A stretch of 64,000 nucleotides of DNA. It comes from Treponema sp. (lineage in GTDB: Bacteria; Spirochaetota; Spirochaetia; Treponematales; Treponemataceae). A program made the position numbers and the translations under genes. Shown in pieces: positions 18,622 through 28,262 of the stretch (position 1 is its first letter; every line of letters starts with the position of its first letter). The DNA is taken from assembly GCA_024693715.1 (NCBI GenBank), contig JAILKS010000069.1:1-64000 (forward strand), given 5' to 3'. Under the pieces are notes generated by a model. It was not told the origin of the DNA. It saw only the letters and a program-made list of their open reading frames with translations, and did no database searches.

Positions 18622-21447
18622 ATGATTATCGATAAAATACTTACAGCCATCTTCGGTTCTCAGAATGACCGTGACTTAAAAGCATTAAAACCAATCCTTG
18701 AAAAAGTAAATGCAAAGGAAGAATGGGCAAAATCCTTAAAACCTGAAGACTTCCCTGAACAGACCAAAAGATTTAAGGAAGAACTTAAAAACGGAAAAAC
18801 CCTTGATGATATTTTACCGGAAGCCTTTGCGCTTGTTCGTGAAGCGGCATATCGTGTACGAGGAGAACGTTCTTTCGATGTTCAGATTCTCGGTTCTGTC
18901 GTGCTTCATTCAGGCAGAATTACAGAAATGAAAACCGGTGAAGGAAAAACACTCGTTGCAGTTGCCCCAGCATATCTGAACTCCCTTACAGGAAAAGGTG
19001 TTCATATCGTAACAGTTAATGATTACCTTGCAGAACGTGATGCTAACACAATGCGTCCGGTATATGCTTATCTTGGACAAACTGTAGGCGCAATCCTTTC
19101 TAACATGGACAATGATGCAAGACGTGAAGCTTATGCTTGCGACATAACATACGGAACAAACAATGAATTCGGCTTTGACTATCTTCGCGACAACATGCAG
19201 ATAGATTTAAGAAATAAAGTACAAAGAGGCTTCAACTATTGTATCGTCGATGAAATTGACTCTATTTTAATTGATGAAGCAAGAACTCCTCTCATTATTT
19301 CAGGTGCCGGTGAAGATGATACCTATAAATATCACGAAGTTGATAAATACGTAGGTGAACTCAAGGAAGTAGCAAAAGATCCAAAAACAGGAGAATATCC
19401 GGATGAAACAATGATGACTCCTGAAGAAAGAGATAAAATTGAAGGTGACTACACTCTTGATGAAAAATCAAAAAGAGTTTCTTTCACAAACAAGGGTATG
19501 AATCATCTTAATGACATTCTTCACAAGCATAATTTAATCCGCGGAGAACTTGTTGATGAAGAAAACTTTGAATATGCACATTATTTTACTCAGGCAGTAA
19601 GAGCCCATGTTTTATATCACAACAATGTTGACTATATTGTAAAGGATGGTCAGGTTCAGATTGTAGATGAATTTACAGGACGAGTACTTGAAGGAAGACG
19701 TTATTCAGACGGATTACATCAGGCAATTGAAGCAAAGGAACATATCAGAATTGCACAGCGTAACAGAACAATGGCAACAATCACGTTCCAGAATTATTTC
19801 CGTATGTACGAAAAACTTTCCGGTATGACTGGTACGGCCGCAACTGAAGCTGTCGAATTCAATAAAATTTATAAACTCGATGTAGTTTCAATTCCGACAA
19901 ACCTGCCTGTTGCAAGAAAAGATGAAAATGATGAGGTTTACCTTAATGCACAGGATAAATACCTTGCAATGGTTGAAGAAATCAAACGTGCACACGAAAA
20001 AGGCCAGCCGGTACTTGTCGGTACAGTATCAGTAGAAAAATCTGAACTTCTCTCTACCCTCCTCACAAAGAAGGGAGTTAGACACGAAGTATTGAACGCT
20101 AAAAACCATGCACGTGAAGCCCTGATTATTGCAGAAGCCGGTGCAAAGGGAGCCGTAACAATTGCTACAAACATGGCAGGTCGTGGTACTGATATTAAAC
20201 TCGGTGGTAACCCTGAATTCAGGGCACGAAAGAGAGCCGGTACAAATGCGACAGAAGAACAGTATAAGGCTGCTCTTGCAATAGAAAAAGAAAACTGGAA
20301 AAAAGATTATGAAGAAGTACGTGCTTTAGGTGGTCTTTATGTAATCGGTTCTGAAAGACATGAATCACGACGAATTGATAATCAGCTTAGAGGACGTTCT
20401 GGACGTCAGGGAGATCCGGGTCGTTCTAAGTTCTATATTTCTATGGATGATGATTTAATGCGTCTTTTCGGCGGTGAAAGAATGAAGGTCATGATGAGCC
20501 GTATCGGAATGAAGCCTGGTGAACCAATAGATCATCCGTGGTTAAATAAAGGAATTGAAAAGGCACAAACAAAGGTTGAAGACAGAAACTTTGAAATCCG
20601 TAAACACCTTCTTGATTATGACAATGTTTTGAACGAACAACGAGCCTTGATATATCAGCAGAGAGATGAGCTTCTTGCAGACGAAAATCTTTCCGGACGT
20701 GTCATGAAAAATGCAACTGAAGAAGTTGAAGAGATGTTCGAAATATACGAAAGTGAAGCAAAGCACAATAAGAGGGATAATACACCGTTAGTTGAGCTTG
20801 CAGAAAAAATCAGAAATACATTCGGTCTTCAGATTCCGCTTGAAAATCTTTCGAAGGATGCTGTTATTGCAGAACTCCAAAATGATATTACAAACAAGGA
20901 AACTTTGGCCGGTAAAGAAAATCTTAACATGTTTATCCGCTATCAGTATGTTCAGATTATTGACAAGAAATGGCTCGATCAGCTCGAAACACTTGAAGGA
21001 CTTCGTGATGCTGTAAACCTGCGTGCTTATGGTTCTAAAACTCCTCTTACAGAATATAAAATAGAAGGATTCAATATTTTCTATGATATGCTCGATTCAA
21101 TCAGAACTTCCGTAATGTCACGTGTATTTAAAGTTAAGGTTCAGCTTTCACCGGAAGCAGCAGAACAGCGAAGAAAAATGGTAGAAGCACAAAACAAAAA
21201 CATGAATGCACAACATTCAGAAGCAGCTCCTTCTTTCGGCGCTAATGCACAAAGAGCACAGGCAGAACACAATGCTGCTTCAAGCTTCAACGGAGATCAG
21301 GCACGAAGACAGGCCGCATCAGGAGCAATGCAGCAGAGAACACAAAGCGCAAATGCAACTGTGAGAAGAACAATGCCTAAAGTTGGAAGAAATGATCCGT
21401 GTCCATGTGGAAGCGGTAAAAAATACAAGCAGTGCTGCGGCAGATAA
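18622..21447 (+). CDS. secA: Preprotein translocase ATPase SecA
   Basis: 941 residues. Motor of the Sec export pathway, working at the inner membrane with SecYEG. Visible motifs: Walker [13 protein letters not shown] (about 104-115), [20 protein letters not shown] (DEAD-type), [23 protein letters not shown], the arginine-finger region [12 protein letters not shown], and a C-terminal zinc tail [15 protein letters not shown] for SecB/ribosome contacts. A low-complexity Ala/Gln/Asn linker of about 75 residues precedes the tail. RBS CAGGA lies about 10 nt before the ATG. It is monocistronic: a bidirectional hairpin follows. Confidence 0.98.
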   Translation: MIIDKILTAIFGSQNDRDLKALKPILEKVNAKEEWAKSLKPEDFPEQTKRFKEELKNGKTLDDILPEAFALVREAAYRVRGERSFDVQILGSVVLHSGRITEMKTGEGKTLVAVAPAYLNSLTGKGVHIVTVNDYLAERDANTMRPVYAYLGQTVGAILSNMDNDARREAYACDITYGTNNEFGFDYLRDNMQIDLRNKVQRGFNYCIVDEIDSILIDEARTPLIISGAGEDDTYKYHEVDKYVGELKEVAKDPKTGEYPDETMMTPEERDKIEGDYTLDEKSKRVSFTNKGMNHLNDILHKHNLIRGELVDEENFEYAHYFTQAVRAHVLYHNNVDYIVKDGQVQIVDEFTGRVLEGRRYSDGLHQAIEAKEHIRIAQRNRTMATITFQNYFRMYEKLSGMTGTAATEAVEFNKIYKLDVVSIPTNLPVARKDENDEVYLNAQDKYLAMVEEIKRAHEKGQPVLVGTVSVEKSELLSTLLTKKGVRHEVLNAKNHAREALIIAEAGAKGAVTIATNMAGRGTDIKLGGNPEFRARKRAGTNATEEQYKAALAIEKENWKKDYEEVRALGGLYVIGSERHESRRIDNQLRGRSGRQGDPGRSKFYISMDDDLMRLFGGERMKVMMSRIGMKPGEPIDHPWLNKGIEKAQTKVEDRNFEIRKHLLDYDNVLNEQRALIYQQRDELLADENLSGRVMKNATEEVEEMFEIYESEAKHNKRDNTPLVELAEKIRNTFGLQIPLENLSKDAVIAELQNDITNKETLAGKENLNMFIRYQYVQIIDKKWLDQLETLEGLRDAVNLRAYGSKTPLTEYKIEGFNIFYDMLDSIRTSVMSRVFKVKVQLSPEAAEQRRKMVEAQNKNMNAQHSEAAPSFGANAQRAQAEHNAASSFNGDQARRQAASGAMQQRTQSANATVRRTMPKVGRNDPCPCGSGKKYKQCCGR

Positions 21448-21455
21448 AAAACAAT

Positions 21456-21498
21456 CTGTAACCGGTTACAGTGCAGGGATATAAAAATCACTGCACTG
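21456..21498. terminator. Double hairpin between secA and lepB
   Basis: A perfect 16-nt palindrome CTGTAACCGGTTACAG (21456-21471) is followed by CAGTGCAG (21469-21476) pairing with CTGCACTG (21491-21498). Reading the minus strand, the palindrome is followed by ATTGTTTTTT, a good lepB terminator. On the plus strand a T-rich stretch follows the second stem, which can serve secA. The two hairpins share 3 nt and are mutually exclusive in part. Confidence 0.65.
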
Positions 21499-21506
21499 CA
21501 TAATAT

Positions 21507-23204
21507 TTATTTTCTTTTTGTAAGTCTTATTACAGGTTTTCCTATGATAAGACTTTTATTTACATATTGAGGCTTCATAAAACTTGCATATTCGATAGGC
21601 ATTGGATCATACTCCGTAACAGGTGCCTTATATTCTTTATCTGTATGACGCATATCAAGTGAATTAAACCTGTTATCACCCATCATAAAATAACAGTTTT
21701 CCGGAATATACTGTGCATTTCCATTTTCATCATTTGCAGGGAAAACAGGCATATTTCGTTCATCCTGATAATATTTCTGATAAACATAAAAATAATATTG
21801 AAGCTGTGTATTATTCTTCAATTTTTCATCAGAATTAATAAGTTCCATATTTCCTTCGTAGATATACGAAGCTATTTTTGTAATGATTTTTCCGTAAATT
21901 ATTTTGTGCATAACTTCAAGTTTATATGCCGCATCAGCATACATATCTTTTTTAACATCCTTTGCAGGAATCCATGAAGTGATGAACTTTTCGAACCATT
22001 CAACTCCCCCATTCTGATTAAGGATATTTCCTGCTACCGTAAGATAATTAAATTCCCAGTTATTTAAAAATAAGGATGGCTCAGAGAAAGTTCCGCTCTT
22101 AATTTTTCCTGCAGTCATTTTTTTCAGGCTTTCAATCATTTCTTCTGCATCTGCCTGTGCCTTGTTCAAATCATAACTTCTTCGAAGTGATTCAACCTGA
22201 AGCATTGCCTCATAACCTTCCTGAGTAAATTTAAATTCCTGTACCTTAGCCTTAATGTTTTTTTGAAGAGCATTTAGATTCCAGCATGCATATTTTTCAT
22301 CCTCTGTTACAGGCTTAAATTCATCAGAATCCTTTGTTCTTGCATAAAGAATTCCATCCTGCATTACAAGCTGTTCTCCAGGAAGACCTGTAATTCGTTT
22401 TACAAGCGGATCGGCCTTGATTTTTCCGTCTTCATCCTTGTTCAGATTTACTTTTGTGAACGTAAGCATAAACACAAGCTGTGAAGTAACTGTCTTAACC
22501 TCAGATTTTCTGTCAAGCTTATAGTGAGGATTTCTCAAAACAACAATCTGACCGCGTTTATACGGTTTAAAATCCGTTAATCCAATTTCTGTTAATGGAA
22601 ATTTCGGACCACAGTCAAATTTCAATACTGCCACCTTATCCTTTACAAGATATTCTGGAACCATAGATTCGGAAGGAATTACATAAAGCTGAAGGATAAA
22701 AATCTGAATCAGAAGAACCATAAAAATTGCCTGAACAAGAGCGTCAATCCAATCAATAACTTCAAATATTATTTTTGCTTTTCCGCTGAATTTTGTTTTT
22801 TCAGGGGCAACGTTCCAGTCTGTCGTATAATTCTTAATTCGTTTTTCATTCATGATATATGCATTTATAAGCGATGAAATAAAAACTACACACCATAAAA
22901 GCACCTGAATTAAATCATACCAGTAATAAGTGCCATTTTTGCCTGCCCTTCGTAAAATAAATGAAAGAAGAAGTACAAATGGGAGGTATTCAAGAAATCT
23001 TAAGGAACCGAATGCCTTTTTTCCGTCAGTATGACGAAGCATTTTAAAATACACATAGAAAACGGCAAGAGCAGTAAAACCTGCCGCAAGTGGAAATGCT
23101 AAAAGTGAAATATCAGTATGAAATGAAACTGATAACAATGAAAAAAGAACTGCACTAATAAGTTCAATATAAATGTAAAGATTAAAACGTTTTGTTTTTT
23201 CCAT
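21507..23204 (-). CDS. lepB: Signal peptidase I, enlarged form
   Basis: 565 residues, about twice the usual length. Several hydrophobic helices occupy the N-terminal ~175 residues. The catalytic Ser lies in IPSESMVPEY (Ser180), the general-base Lys in VKRITGLPGE (Lys269), and box E is GDNRFNSLDMR (509-519). Between residues about 290 and 490 a charged, helical insertion interrupts the usual catalytic fold. Role: removing signal peptides from exported proteins at the outer face of the inner membrane. AGGAAAATTATTT precedes the ATG. It lies convergent to secA, a functional neighbour. Confidence 0.93.
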   Translation of the reverse strand: MEKTKRFNLYIYIELISAVLFSLLSVSFHTDISLLAFPLAAGFTALAVFYVYFKMLRHTDGKKAFGSLRFLEYLPFVLLLSFILRRAGKNGTYYWYDLIQVLLWCVVFISSLINAYIMNEKRIKNYTTDWNVAPEKTKFSGKAKIIFEVIDWIDALVQAIFMVLLIQIFILQLYVIPSESMVPEYLVKDKVAVLKFDCGPKFPLTEIGLTDFKPYKRGQIVVLRNPHYKLDRKSEVKTVTSQLVFMLTFTKVNLNKDEDGKIKADPLVKRITGLPGEQLVMQDGILYARTKDSDEFKPVTEDEKYACWNLNALQKNIKAKVQEFKFTQEGYEAMLQVESLRRSYDLNKAQADAEEMIESLKKMTAGKIKSGTFSEPSLFLNNWEFNYLTVAGNILNQNGGVEWFEKFITSWIPAKDVKKDMYADAAYKLEVMHKIIYGKIITKIASYIYEGNMELINSDEKLKNNTQLQYYFYVYQKYYQDERNMPVFPANDENGNAQYIPENCYFMMGDNRFNSLDMRHTDKEYKAPVTEYDPMPIEYASFMKPQYVNKSLIIGKPVIRLTKRK

Positions 23205-23259
23205 AAATAATTTTCCTGATATAAATATAACAAAAAATCAAAACAAAAGATACAGAGAA

Positions 23260-24015
23260 TTAAAAAAAGTTAAAAAGCGAATCAAAATTATTTGAAAGAA
23301 CGTTAAGCAGCATATCGTAATCAAGCTTCAGAAGATCTTTTACAGCGTCATATATATTTTTTATATCAGAAATATAAGTTCTTTGTTCCCCTTTTAAAAA
23401 TTGAAACGGTGCATCTGTTTCTAAAAGAAGTTTTTCGAGCGGGAGCTTCTGAACGCACTCTACAACCTTTTTATTATTGTTCATCACCTGTTTTCCAAAG
23501 CTGAAATATGCATTGATTCCCCTTTTATATAAAGATTGTGCTTCAACAAAGGACCCCATAAATGAATGAAAAAGAACGGAAGGTATTTTTTTTAGAAGGG
23601 ATGAGTGTTCAAAGAGTTTTTCGTTTGCCTTCCTGCAGTGAATAATCAGAGGCTTTTTGTAATATGCCGCCAGTTCAGCCTGAAGAATAAAATTATTTTC
23701 CTGTTCGTTTTTCTTTGCCTTAAATTCACCGGTAAAAAAATCAAAACCGGCTTCGCCTATAGCCTGCACTTCATTTTTTTCTAAAAGTGTTTTTAAAAAT
23801 TCAATTTCTGTGGTATAATTTCCCTGAGGATGAAGTCCGAAAGCGGGAACAATTTTTTTATCACCGATAGATTTTTTCTGAATTTCCCACTCTTCAATGC
23901 TATGGGCGCATGAGCAGCCCTTCCAGTTTAAAGGAGGATTAAAACAACCGTCCGAGAGACAGCAGCTGTAATGAAAATGAGCATCTGCAAAAAAAGTTGA
24001 ATTATTTTCTAACAT
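23260..24015 (-). CDS. TatD-family metal-dependent deoxyribonuclease
   Basis: 251 residues from the ATG at 24015; longer in-frame starts (24024, 24051) exist. TatD metal ligands are visible: DAHFHY near the start, GEAGFDF, IIHCR, LFHSFMG and LLETDAPF. Expected role: a TIM-barrel hydrolase with 3'-5' exonuclease activity in DNA repair or turnover. TATAAT (24023-24028 on the minus strand) ends 7 nt before 24015 and overlaps the 24024 start, so the shorter start as a leaderless message fits best. Four extra Cys near residues 20-40 (YSCCLSDGC, GCSC) are unusual for the family. Confidence 0.78.
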   Translation of the reverse strand: MLENNSTFFADAHFHYSCCLSDGCFNPPLNWKGCSCAHSIEEWEIQKKSIGDKKIVPAFGLHPQGNYTTEIEFLKTLLEKNEVQAIGEAGFDFFTGEFKAKKNEQENNFILQAELAAYYKKPLIIHCRKANEKLFEHSSLLKKIPSVLFHSFMGSFVEAQSLYKRGINAYFSFGKQVMNNNKKVVECVQKLPLEKLLLETDAPFQFLKGEQRTYISDIKNIYDAVKDLLKLDYDMLLNVLSNNFDSLFNFF

Positions 24016-24102
24016 TTTTTTCATTATAACCGAAAAATATAATATAGGCACACTTTCTTTTGAAAAAAAAGAATATAATCATTTTAATAAAGGGGAAATA
24101 AA

Positions 24103-24315
24103 ATGAAAAGCTATACACTTAAAAGCATTGGTAAAAATACCGACTACATGACAATTGTTCGAGAGATGGAAGATGGTTTTGTCGTAAAAATCGTTCGTGA
24201 TATGGACGGCTACGAGGATATCAAAACTGATTATATTTCACGCGAACTTTTCGACAGCTGCATCAGAACAGGATATTTAACAGAAATTACAGAAAAAGTT
24301 GCAGTTAATGCTTAA
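24103..24315 (+). CDS. Small conserved-looking hypothetical protein
   Basis: 70 residues, acidic and soluble (TIVREMEDGFVVKIVRDMDG). AAGGGGAAATAAA gives a good ribosome-binding site and a strong terminator follows, so the gene is likely real and monocistronic. It reads as a compact beta-beta-alpha domain. No family or function can be assigned. Confidence 0.72.
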   Translation: MKSYTLKSIGKNTDYMTIVREMEDGFVVKIVRDMDGYEDIKTDYISRELFDSCIRTGYLTEITEKVAVNA

Positions 24316-24346
24316 TTTGTAATCTCTTTAATTTTCAGAATAATAA

Positions 24347-24403
24347 AACCACACGGGCTCTAGAATCTTATGATTTTAAACGTCCAGTGTGGTTATTTTT
24401 TTT
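24347..24403 (+). terminator. Terminator after the 70-aa gene
   Basis: AACCACAC (24347-24354) pairs with GTGTGGTT (24387-24394), followed by ATTTTTTTT. An inner hairpin AGAATC/GATTTT (24362-24377) sits in the loop. It separates the small gene from the infC operon. Confidence 0.8.
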
Positions 24404-24500
24404 ATATACGTGAATTTATAAATAAGCAGATTACAGATATATTATATAGACATAATGAATAAAAATTCATATAATATAAAGATAAACGCTATATGCAAAA

Positions 24501-24531
24501 AGTGTTTTTATGAACACTAGGAGGATCGTTG
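24501..24531 (+). promoter_or_regulatory. Hairpin, Shine-Dalgarno and UUG start of infC
   Basis: AGTGTT-TTTATG-AACACT (24501-24518) forms a small hairpin abutting AGGAGG (24519-24524), which lies 4 nt before the TTG start at 24529. A strong Shine-Dalgarno sequence with a rare start codon recalls the rare start codon of infC in other bacteria, where IF3 limits its own translation. The hairpin could add control of ribosome access. The upstream AT-rich region has TATTATATAG near 24450 as a possible -10 element. Confidence 0.5.
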
Positions 24532-25074
24532 GCATACACAGCACAAACTACTAACAATAACAATAAGGGGCAGCGGATCAATCAGAATATCCGTGTGCGT
24601 GAGGTACGACTTATCGATGATGAGGGGAATCAGTTAGGCGTAGTAGCCACTGCAGACGCTCTCAAAATGGCAGATGAAAAGGAACTCGACCTTGTTGAAG
24701 TTTCGCCAAATGCTAACCCGCCGGTTTGTAAAATCATGGACTATGGTAAATACCGTTTTGAACAGGAAAAAAAGCTCCGTGATTCCAAGAAAAATCAAAA
24801 GGTATTGAAACTCAAGGAAATCCGCATGCAGCCGAAAATCGGCACTGGGGATCTTGATACAAAGGCCAAGCATATCCAGGAATTCTTAAACGAAGGCGAC
24901 AAAGTAAAGATTACAATCCGTTTCCGCGGACGTGAACTTGCTCATACTGACCTTGGTTTTGGAGTTATGGACGAGGTGTTAAAGCGACTTACCTCAGCGT
25001 ACAACATTGACAAGCCAGCCGCAATGGATGGCAGAAATATGTCAATGACTATCTCGGCAAAAGCCGCAAAATAA
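24529..25074 (+). CDS. infC: Translation initiation factor IF-3
   Basis: 181 residues. The N-terminal domain has [19 protein letters not shown] and [20 protein letters not shown]. The C-terminal domain has [20 protein letters not shown] and [13 protein letters not shown]. All are standard IF3 motifs. Role: binds the 30S subunit, prevents premature 50S joining and discriminates against non-AUG starts. The frame starts with TTG and the first N-terminal motif lies close behind. It is the first gene of infC-rpmI-rplT, the usual order. Confidence 0.97.
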   Translation: MAYTAQTTNNNNKGQRINQNIRVREVRLIDDEGNQLGVVATADALKMADEKELDLVEVSPNANPPVCKIMDYGKYRFEQEKKLRDSKKNQKVLKLKEIRMQPKIGTGDLDTKAKHIQEFLNEGDKVKITIRFRGRELAHTDLGFGVMDEVLKRLTSAYNIDKPAAMDGRNMSMTISAKAAK

Positions 25075-25087
25075 GAGGTTAAATAAA

Positions 25088-25288
25088 ATGCCTAAAATGA
25101 AAACAAAAAAGTCAGCTGCTAAACGTTATTCTTTAACTGGCACTGGCAAGGTTAAGCACAAGAAACAGAACCTTCGTCATATTTTGACAAAACGTTCTCC
25201 AAAAAGAAAGAGAAATCTTAGATCTGCAGGTTATGTAGATGAAGCTGATGCAAAGAAAATCAGAAAGCAGATGCTTCCATACGGTTAA
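25088..25288 (+). CDS. rpmI: 50S ribosomal protein L35
   Basis: 66 residues, strongly basic, with the family signatures [14 protein letters not shown] and [15 protein letters not shown]. Component of the large ribosomal subunit. GAGG precedes the ATG; it lies 13 nt after infC and 12 nt before rplT. Confidence 0.97.
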   Translation: MPKMKTKKSAAKRYSLTGTGKVKHKKQNLRHILTKRSPKRKRNLRSAGYVDEADAKKIRKQMLPYG

Positions 25289-25300
25289 TGAGGTGAACAA

Positions 25301-25660
25301 ATGTCAAGAGCGATAGACGGAACAAAAAGAAAGAATCGTCGTATTAAAATTTTAAAACTTGCAAAAGGTTTTAGAGGCGACAGAAAATCAAATTATAAAC
25401 CGGCAAAAGATGCTGTAACAAAGGCTTTGGGACATGCTTACGTAGATCGTCGTGACCGTAAACATGAATTCCGCACTTTATGGATTGCCCGTATTAATGC
25501 TGCAGTTCGTGAAGAAGGTCTTAACTATTCACAGTTTATCAACGGTGTAAACAAAGCAGGTATTAAATTGAACCGAAAGGCTCTTTCTAATATGGCTATT
25601 GAAGATCCAGCAGCTTTCAAAGCAGTTGTAGAAGCCGCAAAGAAAGCATTAAAGGCATAA
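25301..25660 (+). CDS. rplT: 50S ribosomal protein L20
   Basis: 119 residues, basic. [20 protein letters not shown] and [19 protein letters not shown] are typical L20 sequences. It binds 23S rRNA early in 50S assembly and in some bacteria represses this operon. GAGGTG lies before the ATG. The zapB-like gene starts 4 nt after its stop. Confidence 0.97.
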   Translation: MSRAIDGTKRKNRRIKILKLAKGFRGDRKSNYKPAKDAVTKALGHAYVDRRDRKHEFRTLWIARINAAVREEGLNYSQFINGVNKAGIKLNRKALSNMAIEDPAAFKAVVEAAKKALKA

Positions 25661-25664
25661 GCTG

Positions 25665-26156
25665 ATGAATACACTCGATCAAGTCTTACTTCTGGAACAA
25701 AAGGTTGAAAGTGCTGTTGAAAAAATAAAACAGCTGCAGGCCGAAAACGATGCTCTGCGCAATGAATGTTCAGAGCTCAAAAATGCGTTGGCGGCTAAGT
25801 CGGAGCAACTTATTACTTTTGAATCAGATCAGGACAAGATCGAGTCTGGTATTCAGAAAGCACTTGACCATCTTAATCAGATTGAACATTCAGTCTTGAA
25901 ATCAGTAGGTCAGGAAATTACTACTAATCCAAATCAGGCTGCTTCAAAGGAGCCTAAAATTGAACATAGTACAGAACCTGTTAAGGAAGCTGTAAAAAAT
26001 GACATACCTGTAATAAGTATGTTTAATTCTGAACAATCGTCTACCGATGAACAAAAAACTCCTAATTTCGATTCAATGGAAAATCTCGAAGAAGATAAAA
26101 TTGATGAAGAAGAAAATGACGGTGAATCAGAAGATTTAGGATTCGATATATTCTAA
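25665..26156 (+). CDS. ZapB-like cell-division coiled-coil protein
   Basis: 163 residues. The first ~90 are a continuous coiled coil (LLLEQKVESAVEKIKQLQAE, then a Leu-rich heptad pattern), like ZapB/DUF904. The remaining ~70 are disordered and acidic, ending GESEDLGFDIF. It starts 4 nt after rplT, and its stop overlaps the start of the zapA gene by one base (TAATG). Adjacency to ZapA supports a Z-ring-associated role. The ZapB label is tentative because short coiled coils look alike. Confidence 0.6.
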   Translation: MNTLDQVLLLEQKVESAVEKIKQLQAENDALRNECSELKNALAAKSEQLITFESDQDKIESGIQKALDHLNQIEHSVLKSVGQEITTNPNQAASKEPKIEHSTEPVKEAVKNDIPVISMFNSEQSSTDEQKTPNFDSMENLEEDKIDEEENDGESEDLGFDIF

Positions 26157-26470
26157 TGGGTAAACTTCACATCAATATTCTTGATACATCCTTCACAATT
26201 CAAGCTGACGAAGAAGAAGAATATCTTAAAAAATTATTAACCTACTACGAAAAAATCACGGAAGACATAAAAAAAATCCCTTCAGTAAAATTACCGATTC
26301 AAAATTCAATTCTTGCAGGAATAATGCTCTGTGATGAATTGTATAAAGAAAAATCAAAGCTTCTTGCAATCACAAAAGGAAAAACACTCCCATCACAGAA
26401 TTCAGACAATGATAAAGAAATAAACTCAAGAACTCTCGATATGATTAATAAAATTGATAAGGTGCTTTAA
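26156..26470 (+). CDS. zapA: ZapA-like cell division protein
   Basis: 104 residues. The opening KLHINILDTSFTIQADEEEE followed by YLKKLLTYYEKI matches the ZapA fold, in which a beta strand pair precedes a long coiled coil. The middle SILAGIMLCDELY is also typical. Role: binds and crosslinks FtsZ filaments. The start overlaps the preceding stop by one nucleotide, indicating translational coupling. Confidence 0.7.
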   Translation: MGKLHINILDTSFTIQADEEEEYLKKLLTYYEKITEDIKKIPSVKLPIQNSILAGIMLCDELYKEKSKLLAITKGKTLPSQNSDNDKEINSRTLDMINKIDKVL

Positions 26471-26932
26471 TTGTCTGATATAAAGTTATGGATTGATGCA
26501 GATTCCTGCCCTCTTTTAGTAAGAAATCACGTCGTAAAAACTGCAGCAACAACAAATCTTACTGTAAATTTTGTTGCAAATAAAAACATATCTTGCGATT
26601 TTAATAACTTTAATATGATAATTACAGAACAGACAAAAGATTCTGCCGATAATTATATTTTTGAAAATGCAGGTCAAAAAGATTTAGTTATTACAAAGGA
26701 TATCATTTTTGCATCACGCCTCGTAGAAAAACAAATTGCTGTTATAAACGACAGAGGAATTGAATTTACAACCGAAAACATAAAGGAACTTTTGAGCGAA
26801 CGAGAATATAATTATAACCTTTCACAAATTGGTTTAGTTAAACATTTTCATGAGGGCTACGATAATAAAAAATTCAAAAAATTCGCAGACTGCTTTGATA
26901 AGGTCTTGAACCGTCTAATCAGAAATATCTGA
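26471..26932 (+). CDS. YaiI/YqxD family (DUF188) protein
   Basis: 153 residues from a TTG directly after the zapA stop (GATAAGGTGCTTTAA then TTG). The opening KLWIDADSCPLLVRNHV, then TVNFVANKN, DLVITKDIIFASRLVEK and VINDRGIEFT match DUF188, a PIN-like fold family of unknown biochemical role. The AAGG that precedes it serves as Shine-Dalgarno. It ends the infC operon and converges with the HD-GYP gene. Confidence 0.85.
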   Translation: MSDIKLWIDADSCPLLVRNHVVKTAATTNLTVNFVANKNISCDFNNFNMIITEQTKDSADNYIFENAGQKDLVITKDIIFASRLVEKQIAVINDRGIEFTTENIKELLSEREYNYNLSQIGLVKHFHEGYDNKKFKKFADCFDKVLNRLIRNI

Positions 26933-26934
26933 TA

Positions 26935-28206
26935 TTATTCTTCGGGGTCATCAGGATAAGCAAGCTGAATTGAACATACGCGGTCTTTTATTTCCATAAA
27001 AGCAAGAACAACCTCAGGGTCAAACTGTTTACCGGCACAATTCTGGATTTCTGCAAAAGAATCTTCGATTGACCATGATTCTTTATAACAACGTTTATGG
27101 CTCAACGCATCAAAAACATCTGCTACAGCAACAATTCTCGCCGCAAGAGGAATATCAGCACCGGAAAGCGGTTCACTTTCAGGAACGACTCCGTTCTTTA
27201 ATGAAAATTTCGAAAGATCTACTTTACCAGGATAGCCCGTCTCTCCACCATCCCATCTGTCGTGATGATGAAGTGCAATATCCTGACACATCTGATCAAG
27301 CATATTTTCCGGTGGATCAAAGAGTTGTGCACCGATACATGTATGTCCCTTCATTATATTCCTTTCTTCTTCTGTAAAACGAGGGAATGTCTTTTTAAGA
27401 ATAACATCAGAAATACCAACTTTACCGACATCATGGAACTTTGCCGCAATTTTTAAAGTATCACGGAAAGTATGAGATTCAGAAACCGGGACATTATGAT
27501 TAAAAGCCCATCGGTCGTATATTTCCAGCGAATAGGAAGATACACGCTCAACGTGCGGATATGTTTCCTTAGGATCACGGAATTCGGCCATCTTAAGCAT
27601 GCGTCGTACCATATCACTTGTTAAATAAGCATGTTGTAGCGCCTGAACGGTACTTGAAGCAAAATGTGAAATTAAAAGCTCAGCATCCTCATCAAAAGGA
27701 ATTATATTATTTTTTTCATCTTTAGCATTAATTATCTGAAGAATACCAAGAAGTTTCCCGTTAGCCATTTTCAAGGGAATCGTGTACATTGATTTGGTAC
27801 GGTATTCAGTCGTAAGATCTGTAACTTTATTAAATTTATAAGGCTTGCTTTCTGGAATCTTATAACAGTCCTTTATGTTCAGAGGCTCGCCTGTCAATGC
27901 AACGTATCCGCAGATTTGCTGCTGATTAATCGGAAATGAAAAAAATGTATATGGTAATTTTGCACCGGCAGGAAGTTCTTTTAAATGTGTATCATTCTGT
28001 CCATATTTTATTCTGAGACTATTTCCTTCAACAACATAAATTGAACCTGCATCTGCATTAACAATACGTCGCGTTTCTGTAAGGATTCGTTCAAGAAGAA
28101 CATCAACGTCCTGAATTTCTCCCAATTCACGTTCAATTTCAATTACACGTTTAAGCTTATCATCATCTTTAGGAATATCTAAAACAGAGTTTTCCTTTAT
28201 ATTCAT
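26935..28206 (-). CDS. GAF-HD-GYP cyclic-di-GMP phosphodiesterase-type regulator
   Basis: 423 residues, soluble. An N-terminal helix (about 15-45) leads into a GAF sensor (about 45-200, ILTETRRIVNADAGSIYVVE), then an HD-GYP domain (about 210-400). HDVGKVGI carries the HD pair near 260, and the second motif reads HHHDRWDGGETGYPG rather than HHExxDGxGYP. A loss of exact spacing or of the Glu could alter activity. PLAARIVAVADVFDAL and KQFDPEVV are family-typical. Expected role: cyclic-di-GMP hydrolysis in response to a ligand bound by GAF. GGAG precedes the ATG. Confidence 0.88.
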   Translation of the reverse strand: MNIKENSVLDIPKDDDKLKRVIEIERELGEIQDVDVLLERILTETRRIVNADAGSIYVVEGNSLRIKYGQNDTHLKELPAGAKLPYTFFSFPINQQQICGYVALTGEPLNIKDCYKIPESKPYKFNKVTDLTTEYRTKSMYTIPLKMANGKLLGILQIINAKDEKNNIIPFDEDAELLISHFASSTVQALQHAYLTSDMVRRMLKMAEFRDPKETYPHVERVSSYSLEIYDRWAFNHNVPVSESHTFRDTLKIAAKFHDVGKVGISDVILKKTFPRFTEEERNIMKGHTCIGAQLFDPPENMLDQMCQDIALHHHDRWDGGETGYPGKVDLSKFSLKNGVVPESEPLSGADIPLAARIVAVADVFDALSHKRCYKESWSIEDSFAEIQNCAGKQFDPEVVLAFMEIKDRVCSIQLAYPDDPEE

Positions 28207-28262
28207 AGCATTTTTTCTCCATATAGATACACTATATCTTATATATTAATCGTCGGTAAAAA

